Assembly: GCF_002835735.1 (NCBI RefSeq)
Contig: NZ_PISD01000008.1
Coordinates: 62,001-126,000, forward strand
Source: Cytobacillus horneckiae
GTDB lineage: Bacteria; Bacillota; Bacilli; Bacillales; Cytobacillaceae
Length of the DNA stretch: 64,000 nt
Reading direction: 5' to 3'
This document shows positions 61,405 to 64,000 of this stretch, piece by piece (the stretch's first letter is position 1; the number at the start of each line of letters is the position of its first letter). A model generated the notes under the pieces. It searched no databases, was not told where the DNA came from, and worked only from the letters and a program-made list of their open reading frames with translations. A program made the position numbers and the translations under genes.

Positions 61405-61788
61405 CTGAGACAAATTGTTCAGTTAGATGAGCAGACAAAACAGGAAGTTGCCAGCCTTGAAAAAAAATGCGAAAACCTTGTTGATAAACTATCTGTACAA
61501 TATGCAGAAATAGAAAATTTAGTCATCGAACTCATTCGTTGTAAAAAAGGAAAATCTGCATGTAATGAAGATGTCTATGAGGGAGATTACGAATCATTCA
61601 TTGAAGTGGGAATTGAAAATGATGACGAATATTTCCCTAATGACTATATTCCAATATGGAAATGCAAGAATGAGTTATTTCAAACAGTTGGATATATTAC
61701 AGATGATTCAATAGAGAATATAGAAAAAAAGCTGCATTGTATTTTAGATGACATGCTGTTGGACTTGGGTGAAAGAGGGAGAAACTGA
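61405..61788 (+). CDS. 127-residue coiled-coil protein with apparent CTG start
   Basis: The frame is open from a TGA at 61396 to the stop at 61788, abutting the COG0523 GTPase gene. It contains a coiled-coil half (QLDEQTKQEVASLEKKCENL, then LSVQYAEIENLVIELI) and an acidic half with scattered Cys (CKKGKSACNEDVYEG, IPIWKCKNE, KKLHCIL). AGAGGTGA ends six bases before CTG 61405, and no ATG, GTG or TTG occurs in frame until GTG 61606, which would discard the coiled coil. So CTG is the likely start. Family unknown. It may be a partner of the GTPase downstream. Confidence 0.6.
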   Translation: MRQIVQLDEQTKQEVASLEKKCENLVDKLSVQYAEIENLVIELIRCKKGKSACNEDVYEGDYESFIEVGIENDDEYFPNDYIPIWKCKNELFQTVGYITDDSIENIEKKLHCILDDMLLDLGERGRN

Positions 61789-62700
61789 ATGAAGACGGAA
61801 ATATATATTTTGTCAGGTTTTTTAGGGAGTGGCAAAACTACATTATTAAAGCAGCTCCTTGCTGATGAAAAGCAGCAGGGACGTAAAGTAGCGGTAATGA
61901 TGAATGAATTAGGTAAAGTATCGATTGATTCTGATGCAGTAGATGAAGACGTGCCGCTAAAAGAATTATTAGACGGCTGTATATGCTGTACAATTCAAGA
62001 TAAACTGGAAGGCCAGCTTCAAGGGCTCCTAACAATTGAAAAGCCTGAGGTCATTTATATTGAAGCAACTGGTGCAGCACATCCGGTTGAAGTGCTTGAC
62101 GCCATACTCTCACCATTATTTGCGGAAAAAATCGAAGTGAAAGGCATCATTTCAGTAGTAGATGGTGTAAGATGGCTTAATCGCCATTCATTAACTCCGC
62201 AAATACAGCAACTTCTAATCGAACAAGTACGTCATGCAGATTTATTACTAATAAATAAAACAGATGAATTATCAGATATGGAGCAAGCAAAAGTGAGCGG
62301 GGAAATTCAATCTCTCAATCAGCATGCCTTTGCTATACTGACATCCTATGCAAAAGCGCCACTTGAAAAAATTAGAGGTTTATCCATGAACGGCAAAGAA
62401 AAAAAGCAATCTACAAAAATAGGGCTGGATCTATCATTAAGCACGTTTGTTTATCAATTTAAAAAACCGGTAAATAAAGAAGCATTTGAGGACTTTTTAC
62501 GTAATTTGCCTGACACCATGTACAGAATAAAAGGCTACATTAAATTTGATTATGCAAAATATCCGTCTTTATTTCAATTCTCTTATGGAATGCCTATCTA
62601 TCTCCAGGAGAATATGAATATTCCACTTAACATGGTTTTCATCGGAGAACAAATTGACTGGAATATCATTGAACAAAGCTTAAACCACTTGGAAAAATAA
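61789..62700 (+). CDS. COG0523 (CobW/YciC-type) metal-chaperone GTPase
   Basis: A G3E GTPase of 303 residues: Walker A GFLGSGKTT (8-16), the metal motif GCICCT (C64, C66, C67), IEATGAAHPVEV, LLINKTDEL (G4) and a C-terminal CobW domain (MYRIKGYIKFDYAKYPSLFQF, in part). Members insert or deliver Zn2+ or other metals. I see no clear Zur box upstream. It starts immediately after the coiled-coil gene stop (TGA then ATG), so the two are translationally linked. Confidence 0.9.
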   Translation: MKTEIYILSGFLGSGKTTLLKQLLADEKQQGRKVAVMMNELGKVSIDSDAVDEDVPLKELLDGCICCTIQDKLEGQLQGLLTIEKPEVIYIEATGAAHPVEVLDAILSPLFAEKIEVKGIISVVDGVRWLNRHSLTPQIQQLLIEQVRHADLLLINKTDELSDMEQAKVSGEIQSLNQHAFAILTSYAKAPLEKIRGLSMNGKEKKQSTKIGLDLSLSTFVYQFKKPVNKEAFEDFLRNLPDTMYRIKGYIKFDYAKYPSLFQFSYGMPIYLQENMNIPLNMVFIGEQIDWNIIEQSLNHLEK

Positions 62701-62701
62701 T

Positions 62702-62748
62702 AAACAGTCCAACAGCCGATTGAGTCGCTGTTGGACTGTTTTTTTTCG
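62702..62748 (+). terminator. terminator after the COG0523 gene
   Basis: A perfect 15-bp stem (62702-62716 with 62727-62741) is followed by T residues. Confidence 0.95.
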
Positions 62749-62789
62749 ATTCAGCTAATGCTGTAAATGTGCCAATTGAAAAGAAAGCA

Positions 62790-63240
62790 GAGCGCTTCAG
62801 GTGAACAAAGAGCGTTTATTCCTCTGAAGGAAGAAGAATCGGAGCGCTTCAGGTGAATAAAGTGCGTTTATTCGCCTGAAGGAAGAAGAATCGGAGCGCT
62901 TCAGGTGAACAAAGACGTTTATTCGCCTGAAGGAAGAAGAATCGGAGCGCTTCAGGTGAACAAAGTGGTTTATTCCTCTGAAGGAAGAAGAATCGGAGCG
63001 CTTCAGGTGAACAAAGAGCGTTTATTCCTCTGAAGGAAGAAGAATCGGAGCGCTTCAGGTGAATAAAGTGCGTTTATTCGCCTGAAGGAAGAAGAATCGG
63101 AGCGCTTCAGGTGAATAAAGTGCGTTTATTTACCTGAAGGAACAAGAACCCGAGCACTTCAGGTGAACAAAGAGCGTTTATTCACCTGAAGGAAGAAGAA
63201 TCCGAGCACTTCAGGTGAACAAAAGAGCGTTTATTCCCCT
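62790..63240. repeat. nine-copy 52-bp tandem repeat of hairpin units
   Basis: Units begin with GAGCGCTTCAGG (GAGCACTTCAGG in the last two copies) at 62790, 62842, 62894, 62945, 62996, 63048, 63100, 63152 and 63204, spaced 51-52 bp; the last is partial. Each unit is itself a palindrome: in copy 2, 62847-62861 pairs with 62867-62881 over 15 bp with one G-U. The inter-hairpin part (gaagaagaatcgg) is also conserved, so there are no unique spacers and this is not CRISPR. Nothing else is visible in the gap 62749-63411. Confidence 0.9.
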
Positions 63241-63411
63241 TGTAAAAAGAAAACTATACACAGCCCCAAAAATAGATAGACCTTTCCCTCAATAAATAAA
63301 ATTCCCTTTCTCCTCTAAAAAACAGCATTTTCCAAGCATACAATTCTCATTTCATGGAAAACTTTTTTTATGGAATAGCACTTAAAAACCTTATGAAATC
63401 GAGTGATTTAA

Positions 63412-64000
63412 ATGAAAAAAGTACTATTAGTTGTTCTTGCATCTTTTTGCTTTATCTTTAATCCCAGCATAACAAAAGCAGCTGAGGATGAAATCGGCAT
63501 GCCGATTGAAATGCTGCATTGGAAAGAAGTGAATAAAATCCTGCCGAAGTTTGTTAAATTCACCGTTCTTGATGTTGAAACAGGGATGAAGTTCAATGTG
63601 CAGCGACGGGCAGGGCGTGACCATGCAGATGTTCAGCCGTTAACAGAAGATGATACAAAAATAATGAAAAAAATATATAATGGCAAATGGAGCTGGAAAA
63701 GAAGAGCGATTATCATTATAAGTGATGGAGAATGGATAGCTGCCTCCATGCACGGAATGCCTCATGGTGCAGGGGCATTAGCAAATAATTTTCCCGGCCA
63801 TTTTTGCATTCATTTTTATGGGAGTACAACACATCGAACAAACTCAATGGATTTGTCACATAAGTTAATGATATTGAAGGCGGCTGGAAAACTTGATGAA
63901 TATACAGCTACAGCAAACCCTGATAAAGTGATTAGTGCTTTTATTGCAGGCCTTAAGCAGCAGGATCCCTTCGTTGTATCCAGTGTCTCTTTAAGAGAAA
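63412..64000 (+). CDS. secreted protein of unknown function, 3' end outside window
   Basis: The first 196 residues of a protein with a clear signal peptide (MKKVLLVVLASFCFIFNPSI, then TKA). The mature part has FTVLDVETGMKFNVQRRAGRD (in part), RRAIIIISDGEWIAASMHGMPHGAGA and NNFPGHFCIHFYGSTTH, a His/Cys-rich block that looks like a catalytic or metal site. The HFCIHF segment faintly recalls cysteine-containing wall enzymes, but I cannot assign a family. The frame is still open at base 64000. Confidence 0.75.
   Translation, partial: MKKVLLVVLASFCFIFNPSITKAAEDEIGMPIEMLHWKEVNKILPKFVKFTVLDVETGMKFNVQRRAGRDHADVQPLTEDDTKIMKKIYNGKWSWKRRAIIIISDGEWIAASMHGMPHGAGALANNFPGHFCIHFYGSTTHRTNSMDLSHKLMILKAAGKLDEYTATANPDKVISAFIAGLKQQDPFVVSSVSLRE

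Noticed and set aside
62790-63240. CRISPR array
   Set aside because: The whole 52-bp unit, including the part between palindromes, is repeated; there are no unique spacers and no cas genes nearby.

Overview
This is a 64-kb stretch of a low-GC Firmicutes chromosome, almost certainly a Bacillaceae species related to Bacillus, Cytobacillus or Niallia. Signs are A/T-rich DNA, strong AGGAGG-type ribosome binding sites, hairpin plus U-tract terminators, sigma-A, sigma-W-like and sigma-54 promoters, CcpA cre sites, and runs of genes in the order known from B. subtilis. I see no rRNA, tRNA, CRISPR array, prophage or intact insertion sequence.

The backbone follows the B. subtilis yph-ypi-ypj-ypm-yod regions, with blocks added between. 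From the left: the 3' end of brxA (bacilliredoxin), a ypiP-like methyltransferase, an aminotransferase and ypjP. An insertion of about 10 kb (3.4-13.7 kb) then carries a tellurite-resistance-type (Ter) stress locus. It holds terC, a TIM-barrel C-C lyase, two phosphoribosyltransferase-fold proteins and a HAD phosphatase, followed by yceG, telA and terD behind a sigma-W-like promoter. The block ends with a secreted lethal-factor-type metallopeptidase. The thyA-dfrA pair follows. Next is a second inserted block (15.2-20.0 kb): a GntR/FCD regulator, a class III CoA-transferase and a DctPQM TRAP transporter, which looks like an organic-acid uptake and activation module.

From 20 to 30 kb come ilvA, tatA-tatC, degV, the SCO1-like gene, ypmR, ypmS, a DUF4397 gene, an rsgA-type GTPase behind an apparent leader-peptide attenuator, a frameshifted msrA, and msrB. 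From 30 to 38 kb are an IclR regulator, an SGNH hydrolase, a YjcZ-type small protein, an S66 peptidase and a 1401-residue TPR protein with an embedded papain-like peptidase domain.

From 38.6 to 49 kb lies a lysine 2,3-aminomutase (kam/yod) catabolic locus: an aminotransferase, two CoA-transferase subunits, a deacylase, an aldehyde dehydrogenase, a beta-lysine acetyltransferase, a sigma-54 activator, and kamA behind a near-perfect -24/-12 promoter. The rest resembles the yod-deoD-ctpA region: yozE, yodN-like, yozD, spo0M behind a sigma-W promoter, a GDPD behind a cre site, yodL, deoD, yodJ and ctpA. After these come two MFS exporters, an LCP protein, a small coiled-coil gene that seems to start at CTG, and a COG0523 metal-chaperone GTPase. 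A nine-copy 52-bp tandem array of hairpin units lies before a final truncated secreted-protein gene.

The points most worth following are the rsgA leader/attenuator, the TPR-peptidase giant, the Ter locus, the structured intergenic element near 20.1 kb, the 52-bp hairpin array, and genes whose start codons look non-canonical or broken (msrA, the GntR gene, and the gene at 61.4 kb).
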